Shown piece by piece: positions 8,533 through 17,120 of a stretch of 64,000 nucleotides of DNA. The stretch lies in the NCBI GenBank assembly GCA_020847985.1, contig JADLBC010000040.1, positions 38,577-102,576 on the forward strand, in the 5' to 3' direction. Made by a program: the position numbers and the translations under genes. Below the pieces are notes generated by a model. It had not been told where the DNA came from. It made no database searches and saw nothing but the letters and a program-made list of their open reading frames with translations. The stretch comes from Dehalococcoidia bacterium. GTDB lineage: Bacteria; Chloroflexota; Dehalococcoidia; Tepidiformales; Tepidiformaceae. Position 1 is the first letter of the stretch, and each line of letters starts with the position of its first letter.

Positions 8533-8952
8533 CTAGGTGTGCGAGACCTTCTCGTCGAGTTCGCGCACGCGGGCGCTGAGGACGGAGAGCATCTCGACGG
8601 CGAGGTCGGGGTTGTTGCGGAGTTCGGCGAGGAAGTCGGAGCGCATGAGGGCGATGCACTCGACGTTGCTATCGGCCTTCACGGTGGCGCTGCGGCGATG
8701 GTTATCGAGGAGGGCCATTTCGCCGAAGAAGCCGCCATCGCGGACCTTGGCGATTTCGGTGCCGCCGCGGGTGACGGAGACGGTGCCGTTGGTGACGAGG
8801 AAGAAGCCGACGCCCTCTTCGCCTTCCTTGAAAATAGTGTCGCCGGCCTGGAAGTTGCGCTGGCGGGCGAACTTCTCGATGCGTTCGAGGGACTTCTTGG
8901 GGAGGTCGCGGAACATGGGGACGGCGGAGAGTGCGTCCATCGTGGCAGTCAT
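8533..8952 (-). CDS. Cyclic nucleotide-binding domain protein
   Basis: A stand-alone cNMP-binding domain of 139 residues. It shows the jelly-roll glycines and the phosphate-binding cassette GGFFGEMALLDNHRRSATVKA (G-E-x-A-L then R-S-A-T). There is no DNA-binding helix-turn-helix after the C-helix, only a charged amphipathic tail (VLSARVRELDEKVSHT), so it is not a CRP-type regulator by itself. It may sense cAMP or cGMP, or act as an Eps/PilZ-like adaptor; the partner is not visible. GGAAA lies before the ATG at 8952. A hairpin follows its stop. Confidence 0.85.
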   Translation of the reverse strand: MTATMDALSAVPMFRDLPKKSLERIEKFARQRNFQAGDTIFKEGEEGVGFFLVTNGTVSVTRGGTEIAKVRDGGFFGEMALLDNHRRSATVKADSNVECIALMRSDFLAELRNNPDLAVEMLSVLSARVRELDEKVSHT

Positions 8953-9044
8953 GGCGGTGATTTCCTTTCAGGTTGTTTCAGTTTCAACTATGCGGCGCCG
9001 CCGTTCGTGGCCGGATTCTAGCAGGTGGGCGGCGCGCGGCAAGC

Positions 9045-9668
9045 TCAATCGCGGAGGATGGCGAGGATGGCGGCCCGGGCCTGGGGGATGGCCACGACTT
9101 CGGTGTTGATGGTGAGGTCGTAGTGCTCGGGCGTTTCGCGGTCGAGCTTGTAGAAGCGGCGGAAGTAGTCGGCGCGGGCGCGGTCGGATTCGGTGACGTT
9201 GCGCGCGGCTTCGGCGCCGGTGACGCTTTCGTTTTTGGCGATGCGGGCGAGGCGGGTCTCTTCGGGGGCGGTGACCATGATGCGGAGGAGGCCGGCGTGG
9301 CCGGCGAGGGGGATGCTGGCGCCGTGGGCGACGATGACGACGTCGCCGGCGGAGGCGGTCTCCTTGATGACGTCGACGATGAGCTGCTCCCAGTGGGGTT
9401 CTTCGGAGGGGATGATGGTGGGGATCTCGGCGGCGCCGTAGAGGCCGCCGGTGTTGGCGCGGCCGAGGTTTTCGAGGATGCGGCTGAGGAGGCCTTTGCG
9501 CGCTTCGACCTTGCCGAGGGTCTCGGTGGAGACGCCGGCGGCTTCGGAGGCTTTCTGGATGATCTCGGCATCGACGTAGCGGAAGCCGAGGTCGGTGGCG
9601 AGGGCGTGGCCGAGGTCCTCTCCGCCGGCGCCGAGGGTTCGGGATATCGCGATGACGCTGTATTTCAT
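9045..9668 (-). CDS. Cytidylate kinase-like P-loop protein
   Basis: A 207-residue member of the cytidylate-kinase-like family (as in PF13189), distinct from canonical Cmk. The N-terminus has a P-loop variant ISRTLGAGGEDLG followed by LGFRYVDAEIIQKAS, which mirrors the G-x-x-x-S-G-K-S region of kinases but lacks the invariant GK(S/T). Family members are found fused to or near sensory modules, and their substrate is unproven. Later regions (VIVAHGASIPLAGH, LRIMVTAPEETRLARI, SDRARADYFRRFY) fit the Walker B and LID arginines. GGAGTCCCC precedes the ATG. It is transcribed divergently from nudC. Confidence 0.85.
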   Translation of the reverse strand: MKYSVIAISRTLGAGGEDLGHALATDLGFRYVDAEIIQKASEAAGVSTETLGKVEARKGLLSRILENLGRANTGGLYGAAEIPTIIPSEEPHWEQLIVDVIKETASAGDVVIVAHGASIPLAGHAGLLRIMVTAPEETRLARIAKNESVTGAEAARNVTESDRARADYFRRFYKLDRETPEHYDLTINTEVVAIPQARAAILAILRD

Positions 9669-9811
9669 GGGGACTCCTGGGGACTGAATGGCCGCTCATT
9701 TGTACACCGGCCATTGGCGCGCGGCGAGGACGCGGTTGCGCGATCGTGTGCGCGGGGACACACTCGCGCGGCGCGCGGGGAGGGTTGTCCTCGCGGGCGA
9801 AGGAGGGTGGC

Positions 9812-10645
9812 ATGGCGGAGTCGTTCAATTTCCGGCCGATGGTTTCGCTGCCGGATGAGCTTTCGGGGGTGCAGGGGATCTGGCTCTGCGTGGAGCGGAA
9901 CATGGTGCTGATGCAGGTCTCGGAGGGGCGGCCGAAGCTGCCGGAGGGCGGCCACCCGCGGGACTTTGGGCTCTATTCGGACCATGAGCACTTCCTTGGC
10001 CTGCTGGATGGGGTGCCGGTGTGGGCGGCGGGGTTCGATCAGCCGGTGCGGTCGGATGACTTCCAGGCGCAGAACCTGTTCTCGCTCTCCGCGCAGCTGG
10101 ACACGGGGACGTGGGCGCTGGCGGGGCGGGCGGTGCAAATCGTGGAGTGGCACCGGACGCACCAGTTCTGCGGGCGCTGCGGCGAACGGACGGAGCCGGC
10201 GCAGGGCGAACGGGCGCGGAAGTGCCCATCGTGCGGGCTGCTGAACTTCCCGCGGCTGGCGCCGGCGATCATCACGCTCATCGAACGGGGGGAGGAGGCG
10301 CTGCTGGCGCGGGGCCGGAACTTCGGGAACCCGATGTACAGCACGCTGGCGGGCTTCGTGGAGCCGGGTGAGAGCATCGAGGAGGCGGTGCACCGAGAGG
10401 TGCGGGAGGAAGTGGGGGTGGAGGTGACGAACCTGCGCTACTTCGGCAGCCAGCCGTGGCCGTTCCCGCATTCGCTGATGATCGGCTTTCACGCGGACTG
10501 GGCGGCGGGGGAGATCGCGATCGACGAGGCGGAGATCTCGGACGCGAAGTGGTTCCACGCCGATGACCTGCCGAACATCCCGGGGCGGATTTCGATTTCG
10601 CGGTGGCTAATCGACGACTGGCTGCGGAGGCAGGGCCGGGGGTAA
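9812..10645 (+). CDS. nudC: NADH pyrophosphatase NudC
   Basis: A 277-residue Nudix hydrolase that cleaves NADH to NMNH and AMP and, in characterised members, removes NAD caps from RNA. Visible parts are an N-terminal beta domain, a four-Cys zinc ribbon (FCGRCGERT ... KCPSCGLLNFPR), the Nudix box GFVEPGESIEEAVHREVREE, and the NudC-specific SQPWPFPHSLM. The ATG at 9812 is set by a strong AAGGAGGG ribosome site five bases upstream. No metal or catalytic residue of the box is missing. It stands alone, divergent from the kinase-like gene. Confidence 0.96.
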   Translation: MAESFNFRPMVSLPDELSGVQGIWLCVERNMVLMQVSEGRPKLPEGGHPRDFGLYSDHEHFLGLLDGVPVWAAGFDQPVRSDDFQAQNLFSLSAQLDTGTWALAGRAVQIVEWHRTHQFCGRCGERTEPAQGERARKCPSCGLLNFPRLAPAIITLIERGEEALLARGRNFGNPMYSTLAGFVEPGESIEEAVHREVREEVGVEVTNLRYFGSQPWPFPHSLMIGFHADWAAGEIAIDEAEISDAKWFHADDLPNIPGRISISRWLIDDWLRRQGRG

Positions 10646-10709
10646 GCGGCGGGACAGGGCTTTACGCAACGAATTCTCGGTTGAAAATAGGCAATCCGTT
10701 GTTGAGGGC

Positions 10710-12239
10710 GTGCACCCTGCCGATGCTCACCCCGTGATTACCGCCGAAGCGATGGAGGATAGCGAGGCGGCTTCGCTGCGCGCGGAGCTGGCGAGCCTCC
10801 GCGCGGAATTCGACCAGTTCCGGGATCACCTGCCCGATGCGCTCGTCGAGGCGGACATCGCGACTTCGCGGCTGACCTACCTGAACCGGATGGCGACGGC
10901 GATCTTCGGATACACGCGGGAGGATGTCGCGGCGGGCCTCAACGGCACGGACCTGCTCACCCCCGATGGTGCGGCGATGGTGCTGGCGGAAGTGGCACGC
11001 CTGACCGGGGAGTCGTTGGCGACGGGGAAGCCGTATCAGCGCACGGGTACGCAGGAACTCGTGGAAGTGACGATGGTGCGCAAGGACGGTTCGACGTTCC
11101 CGGCGGAGGTGCAGGGTTCGTTCGTGCTCGATGCGGCGGGGCTGCCGCGCCGGGTGCGCTTCAACATCCGCGACGTCTCCGAACGGCACCGGACGGTGAC
11201 GGAACTGCGGGCGGCGAGCGAGAAGCTCCTGTTCCTGGCGGGGCACGCGCCGGTGATCCTCTTCGCCTTCGATGGGGATGGATACCTGACGGAGTGCATC
11301 GGACGAGGGGGCGACTGGTGGGACCAGGGGCCGCGCTTCGACGGCATCGGGCGGCACGTTTCGGACCTGATTGAGAGCTACCCGGAGTGGGCGGAGCTGC
11401 TGCGCGCGGTTTCGGCGGAGACGGCGGTCGCGGCGCGGTTCGCGGTCGGTGGGGGCGCGGTGCTGGATGTGCGCGCGGAGCCCGTGGGCCCGGGCGAGGG
11501 CGTCGTTGGGGTGGCGGTGGATGTTTCGGAGCTCGTGCGGGCGGAAGCGGCCCTGCGGCAATCGCAGAAGCTGGAATCGCTGGGGCAGCTGGCCGGGGGC
11601 ATCGCGCACGACTTCAACAACGTATTGGCGAGCGTGCTGGGCGTGGCATCGATGCTGCGGCGTTCACCGGGGATGCCAGAGGCCGACCGCGAAAGCCTGG
11701 AGATCATCGAGACGGCGGCGCAGCGGGGGGCGGAGATCAGCGGGCGGCTGCTCGCCTTCGCGCGCGGCGGCGACAGGCCGTTCGGACCAGTGGACCTGCG
11801 GGCGGTGCTGCGAGAGGTGAAGGCGCTGGCGAGCCCTTCCATGGGCGAAGGTGTGACCGTGCGGCTCACGGATGGGCTGGAGCCGATCATGGTGCGCGGC
11901 GACGCCGGGCAGCTTTCGCAGGCGGTGTTGAACCTGGTGCTGAACGCGCGCGATGCGATGCCTTCGGGCGGGAATGTGACGCTCTCGGCACGGTTCGAGC
12001 AGGGGCTGGCGGTGTTGCGCGTGGCGGACACGGGTACGGGGATGGACCAGGCGACGGCGGCGCGCGTCTTCGAGCCATTCTTCACGACGAAGCCGGCGGG
12101 CAGCGGAACCGGGTTGGGCGCCGCGATCGTGTGGCGAATCGTCGAGGCGCACTGCGGGACGATCGAGGTGGAAACGGCACCGGGGGCGGGGACGACGTTC
12201 ACGGTGCGCATCGCGGCGGATACCGGCCACGACGGATAG
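10710..12239 (+). CDS. PAS-domain sensor histidine kinase
   Basis: A cytoplasmic histidine kinase of about 509 residues without membrane helices. A short coiled-coil N-terminus (SLRAELASLRAEF) leads into a PAS domain (about 40-165, ending RRVRFNIRDVSER) and a second, more diverged PAS-like part (about 175-275). The phosphoacceptor helix GIAHDFNNVLA follows with His300, then HATPase_c (NLVLNARDAM, DTGTGM, FEPFFTTK, GTGLGAAIVWRI). The HDFNN form of the H box is the class often followed by a receiver domain; none is present here. No response regulator is adjacent, so it is an orphan. The start is uncertain: GTG 10710, GTG 10734 or ATG 10752. Confidence 0.9.
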   Translation: MHPADAHPVITAEAMEDSEAASLRAELASLRAEFDQFRDHLPDALVEADIATSRLTYLNRMATAIFGYTREDVAAGLNGTDLLTPDGAAMVLAEVARLTGESLATGKPYQRTGTQELVEVTMVRKDGSTFPAEVQGSFVLDAAGLPRRVRFNIRDVSERHRTVTELRAASEKLLFLAGHAPVILFAFDGDGYLTECIGRGGDWWDQGPRFDGIGRHVSDLIESYPEWAELLRAVSAETAVAARFAVGGGAVLDVRAEPVGPGEGVVGVAVDVSELVRAEAALRQSQKLESLGQLAGGIAHDFNNVLASVLGVASMLRRSPGMPEADRESLEIIETAAQRGAEISGRLLAFARGGDRPFGPVDLRAVLREVKALASPSMGEGVTVRLTDGLEPIMVRGDAGQLSQAVLNLVLNARDAMPSGGNVTLSARFEQGLAVLRVADTGTGMDQATAARVFEPFFTTKPAGSGTGLGAAIVWRIVEAHCGTIEVETAPGAGTTFTVRIAADTGHDG

Positions 12240-12284
12240 ACGTCCAAATTCCTGTATGCTCCCGGCAGTCGCAGGGAGGTAGCC

Positions 12285-12605
12285 ATGTTCATCGCCATGA
12301 ATCAGTTCCAGGTGAACCCGGAGCGGGGCGCGGAGTTCGAGGAGGTGTGGCGGACGCGGGAGAGCCGGCTCCAGCAGGTCCCGGGGTTCCGCGCGTTCGC
12401 GCTGCTGAAGGGTGACGACGCGGGGGATTACGTGTCGCACACGACGTGGGCATCGCGCGAGCACTTTGTCGCGTGGACGCAGAGCGAGGCCTTCAAGCAG
12501 GCGCACGCGGGGCGAATGGCCGAGGGCGTGCTCATGGGCCACCCCCGGGCGCGGTTCTACGAAGCGGTGGTCGAGGAGCGGGCGGGTACGGCCGCCGGGG
12601 CATGA
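12285..12605 (+). CDS. Antibiotic-biosynthesis-monooxygenase (ABM) domain protein, HmoA/IsdG-like
   Basis: A 106-residue dimeric alpha/beta-barrel protein. It begins MFIAMNQFQVNPERGAEFEEVW and has the typical PGFRAFALLKG ... YVSHTTWASREHFVAWTQSEAF pattern, which is close to heme-degrading monooxygenase HmoA and to IsdG-like proteins. The substrate (heme or a quinol-type metabolite) is not proven. A clear GGGAGGT ribosome site precedes ATG 12285, and a TATGCT element at 12255 could be the -10. It overlaps the following methyltransferase by four bases, which indicates a two-gene operon. Confidence 0.8.
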   Translation: MFIAMNQFQVNPERGAEFEEVWRTRESRLQQVPGFRAFALLKGDDAGDYVSHTTWASREHFVAWTQSEAFKQAHAGRMAEGVLMGHPRARFYEAVVEERAGTAAGA

Positions 12606-13282
12606 CCGCCGGAGCGGAACAGGGAGAGAGCCCGCTGCGCCCGGAGCACTTCTGGCGGCACGACAACGCACCGGACGCGGAGTTCTACGTGGAGCCGCGG
12701 CTCGTCACGCACATCGATGATGCGGCGATCGCGGCGGCGGGCGCGTTCTACGGACGCGTGCTGCCGGCGGGCGGGCGCATTCTCGACCTGATGACGAGCT
12801 GGGTTTCGCACCTGCCCGATGCCTCGGTGTACGCCGGCGTGACGGGGCTGGGGATGAACGCCGAGGAGCTGGCGGCCAACCCACAGCTGGACGAGTGGGT
12901 GGTCCACGACCTGAACGCGAACCCCGTGTTGCCATGGCCGGATAACGCGTTCGCGGCGGCGATTGTGACGGTCTCGGTGCAGTACCTGACGCGGCCGGCG
13001 GAGGTGTTCGCGGAGGTGGGGCGGGTGCTCCAGCCGGGCGGGCCGTTCGTGGTGACGTATTCGAACCGCTGTTTCCCGACGAAGGCGGTGGCGGCCTGGC
13101 AGATGCTCGACGACCGGGGACACGCGGACCTTATCGGGATGTATTTCGCGCTTTCGGGGGCGTTCGGGCCGGTGCGGGCCTATGACCTCAGCCCGAACCC
13201 GGGCCGGAGCGACCCGCTGTTCGCCGTCGTGGCGCACGCGGAGAAGGGACCCGGAGAGAAAGACAAAACGGCGGAGGGGTGA
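12602..13282 (+). CDS. Class I SAM-dependent methyltransferase
   Basis: A 226-residue methyltransferase-like protein. RILDLMTSWVSHLP takes the place of motif I (D-x-x-x-x instead of the usual D-x-G-x-G), WVVHDLNANPVLPWPDNAFAAAIVTVSVQYL is the motif II/IV region, and VLQPGGPFVVTYSNRCFPTKAVAAW is the post-motif region. This ILDLM-SWVSHLP variant is typical of a clade with uncharacterised substrates. The start overlaps the ABM gene (ATGA). The stop codon TGA (13280-13282) sits in the loop of a terminator hairpin that serves the convergent gene. Confidence 0.82.
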   Translation: MTAGAEQGESPLRPEHFWRHDNAPDAEFYVEPRLVTHIDDAAIAAAGAFYGRVLPAGGRILDLMTSWVSHLPDASVYAGVTGLGMNAEELAANPQLDEWVVHDLNANPVLPWPDNAFAAAIVTVSVQYLTRPAEVFAEVGRVLQPGGPFVVTYSNRCFPTKAVAAWQMLDDRGHADLIGMYFALSGAFGPVRAYDLSPNPGRSDPLFAVVAHAEKGPGEKDKTAEG

Positions 13283-13293
13283 CCCTCCGCCGT
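13268..13293 (-). terminator. Rho-independent terminator with stop codon in the loop
   Basis: A perfect 11-bp stem (ACGGCGGAGGG / CCCTCCGCCGT) closed by a 4-base loop. On the minus strand it is followed by TTTTGTCTTT, as expected for the end of the CAP-domain gene whose stop is at 13318. The plus-strand loop GTGA contains the TGA stop of the methyltransferase. Confidence 0.8.
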
Positions 13294-13317
13294 CCTGGTT
13301 CGTACCGGTTTGGCCGA

Positions 13318-14496
13318 TCAGGCGACCGTGTACTGGTAGTCGTTGTACTGCCAGCCGGCGGCGCTGCGCGTCCAGAGGCGGACGTAGATGGGACCGCGAG
13401 CGGCGATGGAGACGGTCACGGCGGTGTTGAGCCCCTGGGAGCGGCCATAGAGGTTGTTCGCGCCCGGGCTGGTGCCGACGTAGAGGAAGTACTCCTGGGC
13501 GCCGGCGGGGGTGGTCCATGCGAAGGTGGCGGAGCCGCCGTAGATGGTGCTGCCGTAGGGCGGGAGCGTCATCGAGGCCTTCGCGGCGGCGCTGCCGAGG
13601 TTGGCGGCGGTGTACTGGTAGTCGTTGTACTGCCAGCCGTTGTTGAAGCGCGTCCAGAGGCGGACCCACACGGTGGAGCCGTTCGTGGGCAGGCTGGAGA
13701 CGGTGGCGGAACGGTTCAGGCCGGTGCTCGAGCCGAAGAGGTTGTTCGAGCCCTGGGTCGTGCCGGCGTAGAAGAAGTATTCAAGGGCGCCGGTGCCGGC
13801 GGTCCAGCTAAAGGCGGCGGTAGCGCCGGGGAGGGTCGAGCCGTTCGCGGGCGAAGTGACGGCTGCCTTCGCGCTCTGGACGGGGGTGGGCGTCGCGGGC
13901 GGCTGGGTGGCGGTGCGGGTGGGGGTGGCGGTGGGATTGGTACCGCCGCCGCCGCCGGTGCCATCGTTCACGAGGCCGAAGTCGGTGGTCCAGTACCAGT
14001 TGTACTGGGAGCCGGCGACCTGTTCGTGGGCGATGCCGATGACCTTGTAGCTGGCGTTGAGCATGTTGGCGTTGTGGCCGGCGCTGTTGCGCCATGCGTC
14101 GAAGGCTTCGGCGGCGCTGTCCCAGTTGGTGCCGGCGGCGATGTTCTCACCGGCGCCGCCCGGGTAGCCGCAGTCGGTGGCGCGCTGCGAGGGGGAGCGG
14201 CCGAGGGAGTCGGTGTGGGCGAAGTAGGACTTCGCACCCATGTCCTGGCTGAGCCAGGCGGAGGCGCGATTGAGGTTGGTGGAGATAGTGAGCGGCGCGA
14301 GGCCGTTCTGGGCGCGGTAGTTGTTGATGAGGCCGAGGAAGGCGGTCTCTTCGCCATCGAGGGCCATATTGCCGCCGGTGCAATTGGTGAGGGCGCTGGC
14401 GTGGTTGGTGGTGCCGGTGACGAAAGCCGCGGCGAGCGCGACGAGGCCGAGCAGTGAGCCAGTGATGAAGCCCATGGGCCGAAGCCGGAAGGTCAT
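13318..14496 (-). CDS. Secreted CAP-domain protein with two C-terminal repeat domains
   Basis: A 392-residue exported protein. A signal peptide (basic MTFRLRPMGF then a hydrophobic run to about residue 36) is followed by a CAP/SCP-like domain (about 48-170: FLGLINNYRAQNGLAPL, FAHTDSLGRSPSQRATDCGY, GENIAAGT, WRNSAGHNANMLN with the usual His/Glu pairs). A Gly/Thr/Pro linker follows, then two copies of a ~95-residue domain, each ending in VRLWTR-x4-GWQYNDYQYT. The repeat has the look of an Ig/FN3-like beta sandwich. CAP proteins may bind lipids or act as extracellular proteases; its role here is open. It is divergent from the LysM transglycosylase. Confidence 0.88.
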   Translation of the reverse strand: MTFRLRPMGFITGSLLGLVALAAAFVTGTTNHASALTNCTGGNMALDGEETAFLGLINNYRAQNGLAPLTISTNLNRASAWLSQDMGAKSYFAHTDSLGRSPSQRATDCGYPGGAGENIAAGTNWDSAAEAFDAWRNSAGHNANMLNASYKVIGIAHEQVAGSQYNWYWTTDFGLVNDGTGGGGGTNPTATPTRTATQPPATPTPVQSAKAAVTSPANGSTLPGATAAFSWTAGTGALEYFFYAGTTQGSNNLFGSSTGLNRSATVSSLPTNGSTVWVRLWTRFNNGWQYNDYQYTAANLGSAAAKASMTLPPYGSTIYGGSATFAWTTPAGAQEYFLYVGTSPGANNLYGRSQGLNTAVTVSIAARGPIYVRLWTRSAAGWQYNDYQYTVA

Positions 14497-14589
14497 GAAC
14501 GGGAACCCCTGGTGGGCGGCTGTGCTTGTCCGCCGCCCGCTGTTCCATTCGACCCGGTGGATGTCAAACCACAGCCCAAAAGGTGTAAG

Positions 14590-14614
14590 AGGATTGCAAA
14601 ATTAGTGCAATCCT
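14590..14614. promoter_or_regulatory. Perfect inverted repeat in a divergent promoter
   Basis: AGGATTGCA and TGCAATCCT face each other across a 7-base AT-rich spacer; an outer GTAAGA/TCTTAC pair extends the symmetry. It lies between the secreted CAP gene and the LysM-transglycosylase gene. It is either an operator for a shared regulator or the stem of a leader RNA. A second small hairpin (AGAGCA/TGCTCT, about 14686-14704) lies nearer to the plus-strand gene. Confidence 0.45.
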
Positions 14615-14729
14615 GTCAGTTCTTACCCGGATTTTGCGGTGCGGTTACACCGGTAATCCGAGATTGAGGTTCCATCACACGAGAAGAGCACACATAATGC
14701 TCTCGTCTTGCTAATTGCCGGAGGCGACG

Positions 14730-15782
14730 GTGGTACTCCCCCGCACTCGACCCAACCCCCGGCGTCACGCGGCAGCGCTTGCGCTGGCCGTTGGCGCATC
14801 CTTGCTTGCCGCGCTGCTGGCGCGGCCGATGGCGGCGCATGGCTCGGCCACGACATACACGGTGGGCAAAGGCGAGACGCTCAGCCAGATCGCCGACGAA
14901 CTCGGGGTGACGCCCGAAGCGCTCGCGCAGACGAACAACATCAAGGACCCGGACCGCATCTACGCGGGGATGGTGCTGCGCGTTCCCGCGGTGGCGGTGG
15001 CAGCATCGGCCCCGGCGGCGAACGGCCGCTGGCACACGGTGAAGCCAGGCGAGAGCCTTTCGGGGATCGCCGATCACTATGGCGTGGACCCGGCGGCGAT
15101 CACGGCGCTGAACGGCCTGAAGGACCCGGACCACATCGTGGCGGGCGTCGACCTCCAGATTCCCGGCGGTGGCGGTGGCGGCGGGAACGCGCCGTCATCG
15201 AGCAGCGCGGGCCTTCGCCGCTACGTGGTGCGCCCGGGGGATAGCCTTTCGGGGATCGCGGACCTGCTGGGGACGACGGCGGAGGCGATCGCGGCGGTGA
15301 ACGGGATCGCGAATCCTTCGCTCATCCAGGTGGGGCAGGACCTGAGCATCCCGGCGGCGACACGGCCCGGGGCATCGATGGTGAGCCACGCGGAGGCGCG
15401 GGCGGCAGTGGTGGCGGCGGCGAACGAATTCGGGATCGAGCCGGCGGTGCTGCTCGCGATCGCGTGGCAGGAGAGCGGCTTCCAGCAGCACGTGGTGAGC
15501 GATGTCGGTGCGGTCGGGATCATGCAGCTGTTGCCGTCGACGGCGGTGTGGGCGGTGGACTTCCTGATCGATGGCGGGCACGGCTGGCAGTACAACGCGC
15601 GCGACAACGCCCGCGTCGGGGCGGCTGTGTTCCGGGACCTGCTGGATAGCGCGGACGGCGACGTGCGCATGGCGCTGGCGGCGTATTACCAGGGCTGGGG
15701 CAGCATCGAGCGGTTCGGGATCTTCGGCGAGACGCACGACTATGTGAACAACGTGCTGTCGCTGGCGGCCGATTTCCGCTAG
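14730..15782 (+). CDS. Secreted LysM-repeat lytic transglycosylase
   Basis: A cell-wall hydrolase of 350 residues. A signal peptide (RRHAAALALAVGASLLAALLARPMAAHG) precedes three LysM modules that bind peptidoglycan (YTVGKGETLSQIADELG, HTVKPGESLSGIADHYG and YVVRPGDSLSGIADLLG, each ending IPA/VPA/IPG). A C-terminal family 1 SLT domain follows with catalytic Glu in AIAWQESGFQQHVVS and the GAVGIMQLLPSTA signature. It should cut glycan strands to 1,6-anhydromuropeptides outside the membrane. GTG 14730 is chosen over TTG 14715 because GGAGG at 14720-14724 gives correct spacing. The many ~15-residue linkers are Ala/Gly/Ser-rich. Confidence 0.93.
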   Translation: MVLPRTRPNPRRHAAALALAVGASLLAALLARPMAAHGSATTYTVGKGETLSQIADELGVTPEALAQTNNIKDPDRIYAGMVLRVPAVAVAASAPAANGRWHTVKPGESLSGIADHYGVDPAAITALNGLKDPDHIVAGVDLQIPGGGGGGGNAPSSSSAGLRRYVVRPGDSLSGIADLLGTTAEAIAAVNGIANPSLIQVGQDLSIPAATRPGASMVSHAEARAAVVAAANEFGIEPAVLLAIAWQESGFQQHVVSDVGAVGIMQLLPSTAVWAVDFLIDGGHGWQYNARDNARVGAAVFRDLLDSADGDVRMALAAYYQGWGSIERFGIFGETHDYVNNVLSLAADFR

Positions 15783-15868
15783 GGCGCGGCCCTTCCAGCA
15801 AATCACACGGGTGATCCGGAGGACCGGGAGCGGGCGGCGTTGCGCCTCCCGAGCCAGGGGGTGGCAGC

Positions 15869-16099
15869 TTACTCGAGGTCGAGGGTGGGGGGCGGTTCGG
15901 GGCCGATGAGGCCGTGGCGCGCGGAGTACTTTTCGACGACGACGATGAGCAGGAAGAAGGGCACGAAGGCGATGGCGGCGACGGCCGCCCACCACGAGGG
16001 GATGATCGCGAGGAGGATCGCGGCGGCGGAGGTGAAGCCCATGCCGATGATGGAGAGGATGCGCCCGGCGAGGACGTAGGGCGTGACGGGCGAGTTCAT
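15869..16099 (-). CDS. Small two-helix membrane protein
   Basis: A 76-residue protein of unknown function with two transmembrane helices (about 8-29 and 33-53: ILSIIGMGFTSAAAILLAII and WWAAVAAIAFVPFFLLIVVV) and a short polar tail ending PEPPPTLDLE. ATG 16099 is used because the longer frame runs into the regulator gene. It sits 32 bases downstream of the OmpR-type regulator on the same strand and may be co-transcribed. I do not recognise a family. Confidence 0.7.
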   Translation of the reverse strand: MNSPVTPYVLAGRILSIIGMGFTSAAAILLAIIPSWWAAVAAIAFVPFFLLIVVVEKYSARHGLIGPEPPPTLDLE

Positions 16100-16131
16100 G
16101 CGCTCATCTTCCGCCCCTCGTCCATGGCCGT

Positions 16132-16860
16132 CTAATCGGAAGCGGCACCCGCGGAGGCGGCCTGACGGGCGACGGGTTCGGCATCGAACATGTAGCCGAT
16201 GCCCTGGAGGGTCTTGATGATCTGGGGGTTGCCCGGCTCGGGTTCGAGCTTGTGGCGGAGGCGGGAGACCCAGACGCGCAGGTACTGGAGGTCGTCGCGG
16301 TACTCGGGGCCCCAGACTTTGCTCAGTAGCTCGGCGTTGAGGATGACCTTGCCGGCATTGGATGCGAGGTGCTGGAGAAGCAGCCATTCGGTGCGGGTGA
16401 CCGAGACAAGTTCGCCGTTGCGCTTGACCAGGCGGCGGGTGAGGTCGATCTCGACTTCGCCGGCGCGGACGACACGTTCGCTATCCTGGCCGCTGGTGCG
16501 GCGGAGGACGGCGCGGATGCGGGCGCCAAGCTCTTCGAGGCTGAACGGCTTGACGATGTAGTCATCGGCGCCGAGTTCGAGGCCGCGGACCTTGTCGGCG
16601 TCCTTGTCCTTGGCGGTGACGAGGATGATGGGGGTGTTGGTGCGTTCGCGGATGCGGCGCATGACTTCGAGGCCGGTGATCTCGGGCATGACGACATCGA
16701 GCAGCACGACATCGGGGCGGCGCTCCTCGACGATGCGGAGGCCCTCCTCGCCGTTCGAAGCCGTCATGACGCGGAAACCCTGGGCGGTGAGCTCGAGCTT
16801 CATGAGGCGCAGGATCCCGGCTTCGTCATCCACGGCGAGAACGAGTGGTTCCGTGCTCAA
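16132..16860 (-). CDS. OmpR/PhoB-family response regulator (KdpE-like)
   Basis: A 242-residue regulator. The receiver domain has acidic pair D-D (AVDDEAG), phosphoacceptor Asp in VVLLDVVMPEITG, Thr/Lys in LVTAKDKDADK and YIVKPF. The winged helix follows from about 135 (LLLQHLASNAGKVILNAELLSKVWGPEYRDDLQYLRVWVSRLRHKLEP), where W-G-P-E-Y-R-x-D-x-Q-Y-L-R is the form seen in KdpE-type proteins. It binds DNA as a dimer when phosphorylated. No kinase is adjacent. The TTG start at 16860 is supported by AGGAGG (16869-16874, on the minus strand) eight bases away. Confidence 0.93.
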   Translation of the reverse strand: MSTEPLVLAVDDEAGILRLMKLELTAQGFRVMTASNGEEGLRIVEERRPDVVLLDVVMPEITGLEVMRRIRERTNTPIILVTAKDKDADKVRGLELGADDYIVKPFSLEELGARIRAVLRRTSGQDSERVVRAGEVEIDLTRRLVKRNGELVSVTRTEWLLLQHLASNAGKVILNAELLSKVWGPEYRDDLQYLRVWVSRLRHKLEPEPGNPQIIKTLQGIGYMFDAEPVARQAASAGAASD

Positions 16861-17120
16861 AGAAACGACCTCCTGGAGGGCGGAGCCCCCTCGTACATGG
16901 CGGCACGCTCACGCGCACCGGTACGGGCATGGTACGGGAGTTGGACGTGGGACGGTCACCCGGAGGGGGCAGGCGAGTGGCATCGATACGGTATTGCAAG
17001 GGCGGGACGTGGCCGCCCGGGGGCTTCGAGCGAGGTGCGAAGGTCCCGGGCGGGAGGGACCGTTGGACCCTTTCGTGGAACGAAATGCCGAGGCAAAGTT
17101 GAACCACTTTTCAAATAGGA

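Noticed and set aside
10710..12239. Hybrid kinase with receiver domain
   Set aside because: The HDFNN H-box suggested it, but the protein stops right after HATPase_c.
14590..14729. Cyclic-di-AMP (ydaO) riboswitch before the LysM gene
   Set aside because: The leader is too short and lacks the conserved purine-rich loops.
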